From Cryptomeria japonica (lineage: Eukaryota; Streptophyta; Pinopsida; Cupressales; Cupressaceae), in assembly GCF_030272615.1 (NCBI RefSeq), contig NC_081409.1, forward strand, positions 469,706,573-469,770,572: a DNA stretch of 64,000 nucleotides, written 5' to 3'. Below the pieces are notes generated by a model. The model was not told where the DNA came from. It searched no databases and saw only the letters and a list, made by a program, of their open reading frames with translations. Of the stretch, positions 48,145-60,474 are shown in pieces; the stretch's first letter is position 1; each line of letters begins with the position of its first letter. Position numbers and translations under genes: made by a program.

Positions 48145-49345
48145 TTTTGCACCTCAGAACCCCAAAGTCTCGAGATGCTCTTTGATTGGTTTTGAAGTTC
48201 TACCCCGGAGTTCTGAGGAAGGATTTTGTTTCTTGTCTTTTTGTGTTTGACCTTGGAACCCCAAAACCCCAGAGTTTTGAGGTCTTGCCTTGTTCTTTCT
48301 ATGGAAGCCTTGGAATCCCTGAGTCCTGGAATTCTGAGTTATTCATGTTTTGTTTGTTTTGTTTAACCTCAAAACCCCAGAGTCCCAAGGTGTTTTTCTA
48401 TTTTTACCTTGGAGCTTTGGAATCCCAAAATCCCAAGGTGTCAGGCTTTTTTTTTTGGTTTTTCCTTGGAACCCTAGAGTCTCGAGGTAAGTTCTTGTCT
48501 TTTTTTTTTGACCTCGGAACCCCAAGACCCTAGAGTTCCGAGCTGTGCTTTTGGTTTTCATGTTTTCCATCTCAGAAGTTCAGAACCTTGGACTCCTAAG
48601 GTCGTGTTTAACGCAACCGTATGGACCAGATATCAGGGGGTATAAATAGAGGAAATGAACCTTTTTGAGTTCATTTGTGCATTCAAGTTTTCCATCTTCC
48701 TAGCTTTACCTCCTAACTTTGCGTCTCTGTGTTATTGATCTTTCGTGGGTTTTTCTTCTGCTAGGTTGGTGGATTTTATTTCCCTTTATGTTTGTTTGTT
48801 TATATTTTCTATTTTTTTAGGCTTACATCTTCCTTTCTTATTTTTGTTCATTTTTTGTGTTTTCATTGTTTTCTTGCATGCCCTAGGGTTTTTCTCACCC
48901 TAGAACCTTGGATCCCTAGAGTTCCAAGTCTCACATTTTTGTCACCCTGGAACCCCGAAGTCCCAAGGTTGTTCCTCTTTGGTCACGCCTTCACCCCAAA
49001 TTTTTGGAGTTCCGAACCGGTCACCTATTTGATGAAATACCCCCCCCCCCCGGAACCCCAAAGTTTTGAAGTTCTTGAACCTTTGTGGCCATGATGTTCA
49101 CCCAAGAACCCCAGATCCCTAGAGTTCTGGATTATCTTTTCGATCTACACTTAAATTACCTTAGGACTTCGGAACCCTGAAGACCCAGATGAGCCATGTT
49201 GACTAGTCTACCCCGAAACCCTAGAGTTTTGGGATTTAGTGTTTTAAGCTTGTTCTGACCCCAGAACCCCATATCCCTAGAGTTCTGAAGTTATTTGTTT
49301 TAAAGGAGTTACTCACCCCAGAACCCTAGTCCTGAGGTGGGTGAT
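48145..49345. repeat. Array of imperfect hairpin units (CCTTGGAACCC...GAGTTCCAAGG type)
   Basis: About seventeen units repeat a word like CCTCGGAACCCCAAAGTCCC followed by GAGTTCCGAGG, each capable of a short stem-loop because the second half is the inverse of the first. Units are seen for instance near 48155, 48250, 48310, 48370, 48412, 48465, 48515, 48900, 48945, 49050, 49090, 49160, 49215, 49258 and 49315, spaced 35-60 bp. A break of about 270 bp (48615-48885) holds the TATA box. Confidence 0.72.
48641..48650 (+). promoter_or_regulatory. TATA box upstream of the D extra ORF
   Basis: TATAAATAGA follows GATATCAGGGGG. It lies about 820 bp upstream of the extra ORF and inside element D, not in its LTR. 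It could drive a separate mRNA; that is inference. Confidence 0.45.
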
Positions 49346-49464
49346 ATTTTGATATTTTGAGTATGTGATAAGCTAATTTTTGGAGCTTTCTTGCAGATTA
49401 AAGTAATTCGGTGGACCCAACTTCCAACAAGAGAATCAAATAATTGCACAAACTACCCGCTACC

Positions 49465-52400
49465 ATGAAATACCAATATCAAGGATGAACATACATCTCA
49501 AAGCTGGAAGATGCAATTCAATGGGTGACTGATTCTAAGGTAGAACACATTGAGTTGGAGGATATCAGAACACAAATGGATAAGTCAAGGATAGAGGCTC
49601 CTTATAGGAGAATTAAGAGGTCAAGGTTAGTAGAAGCGATCGTGTTTCCTAGATCTATCCAAGCCCTAAAATTTATCATGATCGTGGCTCAATTTTACAA
49701 TGCTAACACTAGAAAGTACATGGATGATCAGGGAAGGATAGTAATAGACTTGTTAGTAGATATGTTAGGATTTGTATTTGACATCCCTTCAAGGGAGGAA
49801 GTGCTCTTAACTACTGAGGAAGAAGTTGTTGAAATATGGAGAAGTGACATTGTTTCATGCAAAAGGAACATGAATGAGAATTGGTTAGAGGAGGAAAGGA
49901 AGATAGGGTTGAAGGCTATTGAAGTTCTAAGGGTTGATTTCAATGATGCTCAACATGACTTGATCATTATGCTGAGAAAGGCCTTTGGCAAGGCATATTG
50001 CCGACACTTCCACCCATTGATGTTCCAATATTTGACCACTATTCTGATTGGAAAATGATATTTTGACTAGGCTTAGATACTGTCAAACAATATATATAAG
50101 TAGTTGAATGAGATACACAAAATGAAGAAATTATTCTTTACCTCATATGTTATCTGGGTAGCTGCCCGAACAAGCAATTTTATAGGGCTACAAATAGAGG
50201 GCCAACTCAGAGATGAAGAAGGGCAGAAAAGGGTGTGGGAATATTATACTCAACTCCCTCTAGGCAACGCGAAGACACATTTCAAAAGAATAAACAATGC
50301 CTTCCTTTTCCCAGTCATCATCAACCTCATAGGTGATATAGGTTATAGAATAAGCCCAGAAGCCATGGCAATAATCAGGGAATGGGCATGTTGACTCATT
50401 CAGAACTAATGTTCCACATATATATAGGTCAGTGGATTCACAGGGAACCCTATGCTGCTACCCAGATACTGCATTGACCGCATTATATTGTTGGAATATC
50501 TCAGGCAGATACTAGGGTTGCAATCACTATTGTCTTCAAAGCATAAGATAGGCATTACTTTTTCAGTTTCAATTGGGTACTTTGCTTGATCTAAAATTTA
50601 GGTAGCCAAGATGACAAAGAAGGAACTACAAGATCTAAATTTTAAGGAATTCAATTATGCATAGGAACACTATGACTCTTATGGAAAACTTAAGAAATTA
50701 ATGCCAAAAGCTTATGATGAGCATCAACCAAGTTTGGAGGATTTTTGGGCCAACCTCCAAGATAGTTTTGAGGTCAAATAGAAAATTTATTCTAGGCTCT
50801 TCATTTCACAAATAATAGATTTTGAGATAGAGACCAATCTCACTAAGGAATTTAGGGATGATGGTGAATTTCTAGATCCAACATATAAGGAGAAAGGAAT
50901 TAATGGAAAGCCCCTCTCTCCGATCATATGGTCAGGGCAGGAAGATGTAAATAGAGATACAGTGTCTCAAACGATGATAGAGAGAACCAAACAATGGTTG
51001 AGTCTAAGGATTAGGCCAAGCACTTCAAAGGGAAAGCAAAAGGAATCAGCCTCTGGGAATCCTCAGCCAAGGGCTCATATAGAGTATGCCTGCAGGACAA
51101 GGTCTAGTTCTAGAAAGAATAATCAACGGACCCAAATGAAGCTGCCCAACTTGGGAAAACTACAAAGGAACTTCTTGGACAGGTCAAGGAGCAGATGAGA
51201 AAGGCTGAGTTGTTGAAAAAGATCATGGATTTTGGAATAAGGGAAGGGTTAGGAGCCATCCCACTAGCTGAGGTGCATCCTATAAGGATAGAAATTGGGA
51301 AAACACCAGGAGAGGACACTTAAAAGAAAGATGAGAAAGAAAAGGCCGATGAAGAAACATCCACACCAACTCAATCCCCTCCTAATACAATGGTGCGAGT
51401 ATATGCATCAACAACTACTTTTACTACAACATCAGCGACCGTACCTCCACTAACACAAGTGTTCACCCCTACAATAGAAAAGGGTCAACATTCATAACAT
51501 TGATTCAGATTCAAATCAAGAAGATGAGGAGCCTATGGTGCAACCAGTGCAAAGGAAGACTAAGAAGAAAGAAAAGAAGTCTACTAGGCTTAGCAAATAG
51601 GCACTGATGGATCCTATTGATATTGATAAACAAGATTTATCAGGGAAGTTGTCGGTTGAAGAAGAAAAGAAACTGAATGACTCTGAAGATGAAAAAGATG
51701 AAAGATTGATCCTAACTCAAAAAGACCAAGATAAGTTATAAAAAGAAATAGTTGTTGAAGGAGGGATGGAAGAAACAAATAAAGGAGATAAAGAGTTTGA
51801 AGAAAAAATAAGTGATAGTTTAGGAGAGCTGTAGAGGAAACAACAACTGAATATTGATACCACTCTTCAAACCAACCAAGTTCAACTGGGAACATTGACC
51901 CAAGATATTCCAATCTTGAAGCAAGTAGAAGGAGAGAAGGATGACTTAGAAGAGAAGTCAGAGGTACACATGGTGATTGCAGACATCATGGTGCATCAAG
52001 GTGAAGAGAACAAGGATACACCACAATGGCGAAACTTCACCTTCAAAAAGAAAAATAAAGTGGTGCTGCTAAAGGTCATGCTACAACAAGCAATCACCAA
52101 AGAACCAAACAAAACAAAAAAGGCTAAAACCATAAATCATCTATCTAGAACTGGTTCTGGTGAGGTGATTGCTGATGTTGTAGTTCCTACATAAGTTGAA
52201 GGCCAGAGATCTCCCAAATACCAAGTTTCATAGGTAAAACTGGGTAAACAAACCAAATGGGGAGAGTTGGATACATTGGAGCTTGAAACTAGCATCGTGA
52301 GGAGCCAGATAGAAAAATGACACATCTCCCACTCAGAGGTCAAGGTGCAACTACAACAGTACAAACCATTGCTAGTGGAGATGAGCAAGCCCCTTGATGT

Positions 52401-53166
52401 ATGGATCGATGATAGCCTTCCCTAAACCTCATCCCTTCTAGACGAAGATGTGAAGGCACTTATTGAGGTGAGAAAGGTGGCAGCCACTACAAAAGCATGG
52501 GTGCAAGAAAATACCTCCAAAATTAGATTATTTTTACAAAATACTATGGAGGTATATAAGAGAGATACACAAGTTGCAACAACTTTACCTTCATGTTCTC
52601 AGCAATGGGGGTGGAAGCTTAACATTTTTTGTAAGAAGTGTCAAGTTTTTAGTAGGGTTTTGAATCTTAGAGTGGATATCATATTAGGTGAGGACCTACT
52701 AGGAGGGGAAAGTGTTGACAATTTGCAATCATATATATACATTTTGGAGTTGAAGATTGAGATGCTCCAACAATATGGGAAAGATATAATAGATGCTCGT
52801 TCTCCTCTCCTAGGTATAGTAAATAAGTATGAAAGATTTGTAGGTTATTTTTTGGGTATTTTTAGGCTCGATCTGAGGAGTGTGGGATACATGGAGGAAG
52901 ACAATGTACTTTGTCAATGGGATGCATATGCGGTGAAATATCTTACAACTCATGTTGATTTTAATTTTGAGTTAATGGACAAATATACATACTTAATAAC
53001 TCAACGTCAACAAGATTAAAAAATAATAGAAAAATTAGAAGATAGGAGTAAGAATGTAGAGGAGATTCTGATGAAGTATAAGTTCAGAATCAATCATATT
53101 GTAGATCCTCCTTCTGAAGTGGTTGCATGTATCATTAGCAATTATAAGAGTTATAAAAAGAAGTAA
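49465..53166 (+). pseudogene. D extra ORF after pol, about 1230 codons, unknown function
   Basis: The frame runs from ATG 49465 (MKYQYQG) to the TAA at 53164-53166. It has nonsense codons and one pair of compensating shifts near 51.1 and 51.5 kb, and is otherwise a single frame. The N-terminal 300 residues are globular (RLVEAIVFPRSIQALKFIMI, GRIVIDLLVDMLGFVFDIP, LFFTSYVIWVAARTSNFIGL, NAFLFPVIINLIGDIGYRIS). A basic Ser/Thr-rich linker follows (51000-51500), then a Glu/Lys-rich acidic coil (51600-52100) and a helical C-terminus. I see no transmembrane segment or signal peptide that would support an envelope protein. Size and layout resemble the ORF2 of families A and B. Confidence 0.7.
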
Positions 53167-53196
53167 AGGATAAACAGGAAGTTGATAATCATAGCA

Positions 53197-54215
53197 TGAT
53201 ATTTTTGTGGAATTTTGCATGCCACCAGAACTAGGACTTCAAATTTTGCTTCAGCATGTACATGGATTATGGAATGAGTTTTGCATGATTATGAAATATT
53301 AGCTCATGCAACTCTATTTTTCATAATGATCCTCTAGTCCTAGTTTCATAATAGTTAACTTGATTTTAAGGTAGAGACTTGCATGTCAACTGTGACTCCT
53401 TTCTTTTTTAGGGCTTAATTTAGATAGGTTTATTTCCTAGAAAGTAGGACAAGAAACTCTATAAATTGGAAATTTTGACTCATTTGTAAGGGTCCACAAA
53501 TTGATGATTTGAGGCCCACTTATAGATTTTAGATTATTTTATGCAAATTGTTATGAATTAGAATATTTTTGTGATGCATTATTTGAAGTTAATACAATAA
53601 GAAAATTATAGATTGCATGATCTATGTGTATGTGCTATTAATTTGTTCTTTGCAGTCTAGTAATGTCTATTTTTTGAAATCAGTAACTTATTTTGGTCTT
53701 ATGTTTTCTTTACTTTATAAATCATATTGCGCACGTAAGTGGTATATGAGAATTATTATGATAAGACAATATTGTGGTGATATTCTTTCCATAAATTTGT
53801 GAGGTTGTTGACTTTGCAAGTTTACAAGAGGTTCGTTATTGAATGCTGGTTTAAATAATATTGATGATTTTTTGATTGTAGGGTACTAATTAAGTAGTTC
53901 ATTAAGTTGTTATTGCATTAGTTTATTGTTATTTTCTTGTTTCCCTAATCTATCTTTTGCAGTTTATTTTAAAAGTTTTAAATTATAAAATACAAAAAAA
54001 AATGTTAAGTTATTGAAGGTTATTGGGATTCATTTAACCAACATGCCCCTTAATAGGGACAACTACATCAACCATTGATTTTCCCATCACCATCGAGACC
54101 TGACTATAGAGACCTTGGAGTACTTAGTTTCCCGAAACTTATTGCTTTTTAGGAGAGGTGATGAGTGGTCACATAAACTACTTGACTATTAGTGAGTATG
54201 TCAAAACACCCATCA
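53197..54215 (+). repeat. D 3' LTR (left boundary tentative)
   Basis: The right end is supported by the match of 54153-54215 to the sequence before gag (28646-28698). The left boundary TGAT at 53197 is chosen because it mirrors the ATCA end and follows the extra ORF closely, but no clear polypurine tract precedes it. CTATAAATT at 53459-53467 is a plausible TATA box. Confidence 0.5.
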
Positions 54216-57024
54216 ACACTAATGTTGTAAATAGATTTCTCTAATGGTAGCGTAAATTTGAAACTAATATTTCATTTCAACTAGTCTACCTTATTGCAAG
54301 TTATTTAAATGTAATGGGAAATGAATGAAAACTCTTTCTTTTACTTTTCTAAAATAACTATTTGACAACGTAAAATGCAGATTAATGCTTGATTTAAAAT
54401 CAGATTTAAACAAGGATAAATTTCATGCTATCACTCACTTACACTATAATGAAATCTACAGGTTTAGGAGCATTTTTTTTTCTAGATTGATACTTGAAAT
54501 ACTCATCATGATTAAATTTATACATGGAGTGGTAAAAGGAAATAAATAATACAAATCTTAGATTAGGAACTACATAGATTTACTATTTCTCATACTAACT
54601 ATAATCTGAAAATAGCCACTCAACTCCATATAAAAAGTGAATCTTTTTCCAGCTTTACATTTCTTTCAAATAAAGATTACAACAGAATTAAAATAAATTT
54701 TTTTTGTCTATTTTCCTTACTACTAAATGAATAAAATTAATAGAACAAATACACTCTCTTACATAGTCTTTTTTTAACTCAATAGTAGGAAAATGAAATA
54801 CATAGATCTCTCTCCTCTTTACAATCTCCCTTTTTTTTATTTGACTAATCTCATAAAGGAAGCCTAATCTAAAATAAGATGTAGATACATCTTGCACACA
54901 CTCTTCAATATGCCACATAGATAACGTTATTTTTCTTCATCTTCAACTACCGATTTGTAGACCTGAAAGTAAACGACAACTGTTATTTGTGACCATGGAG
55001 GGTCACCTCCCAACCTAGGCCTACAAAAGGCCGCCCCTAAGCTTGGGAGAACTAGATACCAAATAGGGTACACACATACTCAAAAATTCAAACACAATTT
55101 CCAGATTTTCATAGGAGAAGCATACAACATAGAAATCCCAACCCAAACTTGCACATAGTCACCAAGTGACATTTAAATTAGAGGTGAAGGTGAACCAAGT
55201 ATCAAAGGGGAGAATTGCAATAATAACAATAAATAACAAATGACTTCACAAGGCTAACACATCCTTCAAACTTGGTCCCTCACATGACCATAAAATTTCC
55301 TTATGACCCCCTAAGGCTTTCAAGCTAAATACACCCCTTATAACCCCCAAATATACAAAATAAATGTATCAAGGATCCCAAATCCTTGTTTCTCCCTCTC
55401 TTCACAGATGAGAGACTCTACACCCTAAGACTGTCACAAACTCTTCACCCCAAGACTACTCAGCCCTTGCAAGGGTGAGTTTGTTCTTGACTCCCATTCA
55501 TAATAATTAAAGGAAAACCAATAAAATAACCATCAATTCAACCAAATTCATAAAACCAATACACTCATTCACATATATTTTCAACCAGATTTTTATAGAA
55601 AGATAAACATGAAAGTGCAACTAAGATTCTAAGGGTGACAATGTACCAACCTTAAACTCCTACTATGGATTGTGTGTTGAAGAAGACCTCCCAATTTCCC
55701 CAAACCAATCCCATAAGCATGCAGAAACAAGTCTCCTTACTTAGACAAATTTCCTTCTCAAAGAAAAATTCTCAAAGAAAAATTCGTACACAATTTTTAG
55801 TCTCCCAGATTGGACAGTGGGTGATAAAAATTCAAAGTTTGAATTTTTCTCCTAAGTAGACTCTCCACTCACACTTTACAACTTCCTTGGAAGAGGATGT
55901 GAGAGCTTATAGGTTGGTCTTCCCAACCTTCTTCCAAGGTTTTCTAAAAGAGGAAACTAAAAAGGTAAGTGTAAGGTGGGGACATGCATCCAAAACAAGA
56001 ATGGAAGGTTGTCTAACCAAGACTCAACCTTCTAGAAGTTGATTTTTGTCCATCAAGAAATGGTAACTTTTGAAGTGACCTGGCAATCACATGTGAGTGG
56101 TTATGAGATCAAAAAGATCCCTTACCCATAGGTATATCAAAGGGGCCTTCAAAGATGACTTAACCACAACTATAGGAGCTAGTTTGACCCCAAAAAAACC
56201 CACCTAAAGTTTACCTACGGGTCAAACTTGATTTGACCATTCCAAGAGCTCCCTAACCAAGTTGTATTTTGGGAACACTAAATGAGATTTTAAAATGCGT
56301 TGGTTTACACATTTCCCTCTCAAAGACATTTCACATGACAACTCACAACACATTACAAGTATCAAGTGACACCATAAAATAAAACACATCAACATACACC
56401 TGGATAGGTCTTTTCAAGGTGAATTTAAATTAAAATTAAACAAATTGAACTTACACACATGCATTCACTTATACAAAATAAACACTTTACAAATGAGGTA
56501 TTGTATCTCCAAATAGACAAACCTTATCTTCACAAGATTGCACATAGGTTTGGTTCTAGTTCTCCCATATATTTCCATTGTCACATGTATTAATATCCTA
56601 CACATCTCAATCCACACATTAGTAGGTCCAAAACAATATGCATACAAGTTCAGAAAGAAACACATGTCAAACACATAGCATTCAATTTTACATTATAACA
56701 TGAATTGATCTCCTAATCCAATAAAAATAGAGCTAGAATTCAATTACTTTTCCTAGCAATCCACATGTGACCATTTACTCATTTGCAACATCATTGAAAT
56801 CATATAAAACAATTATCAAATAGGCAATACTTAAATGGATTATAACATCATCAATCATAAGTACTAAAATCAAGCATCATATGAAATACATCATATCCAA
56901 TAATATTCAAATCAAATCATCTGTCAAATAGTCTTTAAAACTATAATATATCAAAATAATGTCTCTAATGATAAGTACTTAGAGAAAAATAAGTGCTATG
57001 ACTGGCTTGGGGTAGGACCTCACA
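54216..57024 (-). repeat. E 3' LTR (incomplete)
   Basis: On the minus strand it begins TGTGAGGTCCTACCCC at 57024. 2.8 kb are present and align with the first two thirds of the solo LTR at 12440-24701. The remaining distal part (GC island, TA repeats, end) is missing because D lies at 54215. No genes are seen; short open frames (54688-54918, 55665-55859, 56465-56674) are not supported. Confidence 0.82.
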
Positions 57025-57036
57025 CCCTCCCCCCCT
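57025..57036 (-). promoter_or_regulatory. E polypurine tract
   Basis: The sense strand reads AGGGGGGGAGGG directly before TGTGAGG of the 3' LTR. Confidence 0.8.
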
Positions 57037-57540
57037 AAATATGAAATTCCTCTTGGTAGTTCATCAAAAAGATGGGGATACTAAGATCTCATTAATGTTG
57101 CATCCTCCCATGATGGTGTAACCTCATCATAACAATCCCATTGGACCCTAACCTAGTCCAGCTCTTGGCCTCAAAGAGACAGCATCCAATGAGCCAAAAT
57201 GCGAATGGGCTCCAATGCTAGTTGTTTGTCTGAATCCACCTACAAGGAATCCCAATCTAGAATATGAGACTCATCATAAATATACTTCCTCAGTATAGAC
57301 ACATGAAACACATCATGGATATGTGATAGGCTAGGTGGCAAAGCTAGACAATAAACAACTAGTCCTATCCTATCTAGGATCTCAAATGGTCCAACAAAGT
57401 GAGGTACAAGCTTAGAACCCTTTCCATAATGGATTGGACTCTTATGCGGTCGCACTCTCAAGAAAACTCTATCTCCAATCATGTATCTATGATCTATCCT
57501 CTTCACATCTGCATACTTCTTTTGTCTATCCTAAGCCTCT
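57037..57540 (-). pseudogene. E integrase C-terminus and chromodomain
   Basis: MKRIDHRYMIGDRVFLRVRP, KGSKLVPHFVGPFEILDRIG (GPF/Y module) and HIHDVFHVSILRKYIYDESH are the chromovirus integrase tail. Past the codons at 57240 the same frame gives EPIRILAHWMLSL, VRVQWDCYDEVTPSWEDATL and YPHLFDELPRG, a degenerate chromodomain (VxW...E.TWE pattern). Chromodomains direct integration to particular chromatin. In-frame stops are present after MLSL, ELD and MRS. Confidence 0.83.
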
Positions 57541-58390
57541 CTAAGGCACTGCCTAATCAAATCCACCTGCTACTCCATTTCTCAAACTAACTCAGGACCA
57601 ATGGCTACTCTATCCTCAATACGGTCCCAACTCAAAGGTATCATACAATGTCTTCCATACAATGCTTGATAAGGTGGAATCCCCAAGGAAGTGTGATGCC
57701 CATTGTTATAGGCAAATTCCACCAAGTGAAGATACTCTTCCCATCTAGTCTGATGATCCATGACATACATGTGAATAATATACTCCAATACCTGGTTCAC
57801 CCTCTCTGTCTCTCCATCCATTTTCAGATGATAGGATTTGCTAAAGTTGATTTTGGTACCCAATGCTGCTTGTAATGCCTTCCAAAAGAAAAAAGTAAAG
57901 AGGGAACCCCTGTCTAAAATAATCTTGCGTGGAATGTTGTGAAGTCTGACAATATCCTGCAAGAACACATATGCCATTGTTGGTGCTATAAAAGTAGTTC
58001 GGATGAGGAAGAAGTGAGCCACTTTGGTAAAATTGTCAATGGTCACCATAATGGCATAATGGTAGCGATATGACATAGGAAGACCAATGACGAAATTCAT
58101 TAAAATTGTGGCCCACTTCCACTCCGATATCGCATGAGACAAGAGAAACCCACCTGGATGGCGGTTCTCAGCCTTAACTCTCTAGAACTCAAGGAATCGG
58201 GCTACTAGTTTTGCAATGAGTTTCCGCATACCCTGCCAGTGATACAACTATCTCAAATCTACATGCATCTTGTTAACCCTAAGATGTACTGCATAGGGTT
58301 CTCTATGAGCCTCTATCACAATGAAAACATGCAATTTCCCAGAAGAGGGTACATAAATGCACCCTCTATGGTGTAGTAGTCCATCAGAAT
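57541..58390 (-). pseudogene. E integrase core
   Basis: The translation from 58142 reads SEWKWATILMNFVIGLPMSY, where the first catalytic Asp (usually M-D-F-V) is Asn. ILDRGSLFTFFFWKALQAAL (second Asp) and the DGETERVNQVLE motif with the Glu follow. FAYNNGHHTSLGIPPYQALY is the conserved core end. The Asp to Asn change fits a G-to-A transition. Confidence 0.87.
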
Positions 58391-58900
58391 CCAATGAATA
58401 ATCTACATATTTCCCTTATAGGGCCTCCTATGATCGTACTACCTGACACACCTCTAAATACCACTCATCCTCAGGCAAGTGTTGCAATATGAAATCTCTC
58501 AAATCTATATCTATGGTCATAAAGTATAACTCATGGTGTCTCATACTCAATGATTTGCTACCATGTTATCTTTCCCCTTGATGTAGTGAACATAAAAATC
58601 ATACTCACACAAGAACTCCGTCCATCTCCTTTGATGAGCATTAAGGTTAGGTTGAGTAAATATGTACTGCAAGATTTGATGATCATAATGAAGCTCAAAG
58701 CAATGTCCTAAAAGAAAGTGTCTCCATATCACTAATTAGTGCACCACTGTTGCAAGCTCAAGGTCATGAGTAGGGTAGTTAAGCTCATGAGTCTTAAGTT
58801 TCCTATACTCATATGCAATACCTCGACCACCCTGCAAGAGTACTTCTCCCAAACCATCCAAGGAAGCATCTATGCATACCACAAAATTGGTTGAGGGATT
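58391..58900 (-). pseudogene. E RNase H
   Basis: IWRHFLLGHCFELHYDHQIL, QYIFTQPNLNAHQRRWTEFL and YDFYVHYIKGKDNMVANH match the C-terminal half of gypsy RNase H (usual ending K-x-N-x-V-A-D; Asp is Asn here). The N-terminal part ([16 protein letters not shown]-like) is read near 58880-58830. Confidence 0.82.
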
Positions 58901-59760
58901 CGACACAACAAGAATAGGTGCATTAGAAAGTGCCTTTTTGAGTTCCTAAAAGGCCCTCTTGCACAGTTTTGTCCACTCAAATTTCTTTCCCATTCATTGA
59001 AGAGATGTAATAGGGTGTGCAACCCTGGAGAACCCCTTAATGAAGTGTCTATAATACCCTACTAGGACCATGAAGCTCCTGACCTCTATCACACTGGTTG
59101 GTGCTGGCCAATCCATGATAGCTCTAATCTTTGATGGGTCAACTAAGATCCCATCACCTTATATGACATGTCCTAAATATCATACCTCTGTACAGAAGAA
59201 GGCACACTTAGATAAGCTTTCATACAACTAATTCTCTTTCAAACATTGCAATACCTAACACAAGTGCTCCTCATGCCCATCCTCATTTTGAGAATATACC
59301 AAAATATCATTAAGGAAAACAATCATAAATCTGTCAAGGAAGGTGCAAAATACCCCATTCATGAGACCTGTGAATACTATTGGAGCATTCATAAGGCCAA
59401 AAGGTACTATGGTGAGCTCATAGTGGCCATATCTAGTTCAAAAAGTGGTTTTGTGAATATCACTTTTCACTATCCTCAACTGATGGTACCCTGACTTCAG
59501 ATCTATCTTAGAAAACACTTTGGCACCCTGTAACTGATCAAATAAATCATCGATCTTGGCTAATGGATACGGGTTCTTGATGGTAACTTTTTTTAACTGT
59601 CGGTAGTCCATACATAACCATAGGGATCTGTCCTTTACGAAGATGACTAGTGCACCCCAAGGAGAGATGTTACGATGAATATGCTCTTTCTCTAAAAGTT
59701 CCTCAAGCTACATCTTGAGCTCATTAGTGGTCATTCTATATGGTGCTCTCAAAACTAGCT
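58901..59760 (-). pseudogene. E reverse transcriptase
   Basis: Reading the minus strand from about 59690: [80 protein letters not shown] and the catalytic box [20 protein letters not shown], where YxDD has become FLND. The block order is gypsy RT. A stop after KTTF and one after EEHLC interrupt it. The loss of the first catalytic Asp makes it inactive. Confidence 0.88.
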
Positions 59761-60162
59761 CAGCTCTTGGTACAAGATCTATATGAAAATCAATCTCTCT
59801 ATGAGGTGGCATACCAAGTAGCTCGGAAGGAAAAACATCTGCAAATTCCTTAAGAATAGGATGATCATAAAGTAAGGGTTCCTTCTCATCCTATTCTTCT
59901 CTGTCACTCATAGTGATGGAAAATAACTAGAATCTCTTTTCTATGCTTTGGTTAAGCTACATAGCAGAGATCATACAAAATGATATGGGTCTCTGAAATC
60001 CTAAAATCACTGTGGAAGTACCATGATCATCCACATACTTGATCTTTTTCTGTCGACAATCCATCTTGGCTCTGTGGGCATATAGCCAATCCATGCCAAG
60101 AACAATGCCATAAGATCCTAATGTTGTAACTCAAAGGTCTTCTATTGTGGTCATACTTCCAT
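59761..60162 (-). pseudogene. E protease-to-RT linker
   Basis: About 400 bp of pol between the protease and the RT palm. It is poorly preserved; I can read only scattered residues and cannot name a domain. Confidence 0.5.
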
Positions 60163-60474
60163 CTAAAGCTGACAATTCCTAACCATTGATTCAATGGACA
60201 CTCTAGCTCCTGAAGCTAACTCAACTTCCCAACTAACATCTTGCCTAGTTGTCACTATCCCACAATGCTCCACAACCAATGGAGAAATAAAAGAATTTGT
60301 AGCTCTTGAATCAAATAGGATAGTAACACTACTACCTCTGATCATACATGTGGCCTCTATAACTATGGCCTGATGCTCAGCTTGGCAGTTATCAACTACT
60401 CCAAACTCTTTGTGCGGCTTACCCATGTCCCTAATTGTAGGTTTTGAACCTATCATGCGTTGACTACCTGCCAT
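60163..60474 (-). pseudogene. E aspartic protease
   Basis: The translation contains CMIRGSSVTILFDSRATNSF followed by ISPLVVEHCGIVTTRQDVSW. It is the chromovirus retropepsin loop, with Gly of DSGAT changed to Arg. ELASGARVSIESMVRNCQL follows. The frame differs from RT and gag, so shifts separate them. Confidence 0.82.

Larger units (their letters stand above)
47009..49464 (+). other. D non-coding region between pol and the extra ORF
   Basis: About 2.46 kb. The first 500 bp is T-rich and without genes. 47300-48120 shows nothing I can identify beyond a short repeated CTATGGACACCTAG word (47680-47755). 48145-49345 is an array of imperfect palindromes. A consensus TATA box lies at 48641-48650. 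The open frames here (48186-48533, 48792-49094) follow the repeat and have no protein signature. Confidence 0.6.
28646..54215 (+). mobile_element. D: Ty3/gypsy (non-chromovirus) retrotransposon with extra ORF, three insertions
   Basis: The order is 5' LTR tail (to about 28698), gag, protease, an RNase H-like domain, RT, RNase H, integrase without chromodomain (to 47008), a long repeat-rich spacer, a large extra ORF (49465-53166) and a 3' LTR ending about 54215. The PR-RT-RH-IN order is gypsy type. Absence of a chromodomain and presence of a second RNase H suggest the Tat side of plant gypsy elements. It is interrupted by C (in the 5' LTR), B2 (in gag) and F (in RT). On the right it abuts E's LTR, so it probably inserted there. 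Its left part is missing from the window. Confidence 0.78.

Noticed and set aside
48186-49094. Two plus-strand frames of 100-115 aa rich in Ser, Phe, Pro and Leu
   Set aside because: They follow the hairpin repeat units and the T-rich spacers between them, so the apparent amino-acid repeats come from the DNA repeat.
49465-53166. D extra ORF as a retroviral envelope gene
   Set aside because: No signal peptide, transmembrane segment or cleavage-site-like motif is seen; the C-terminus is a charged coil.
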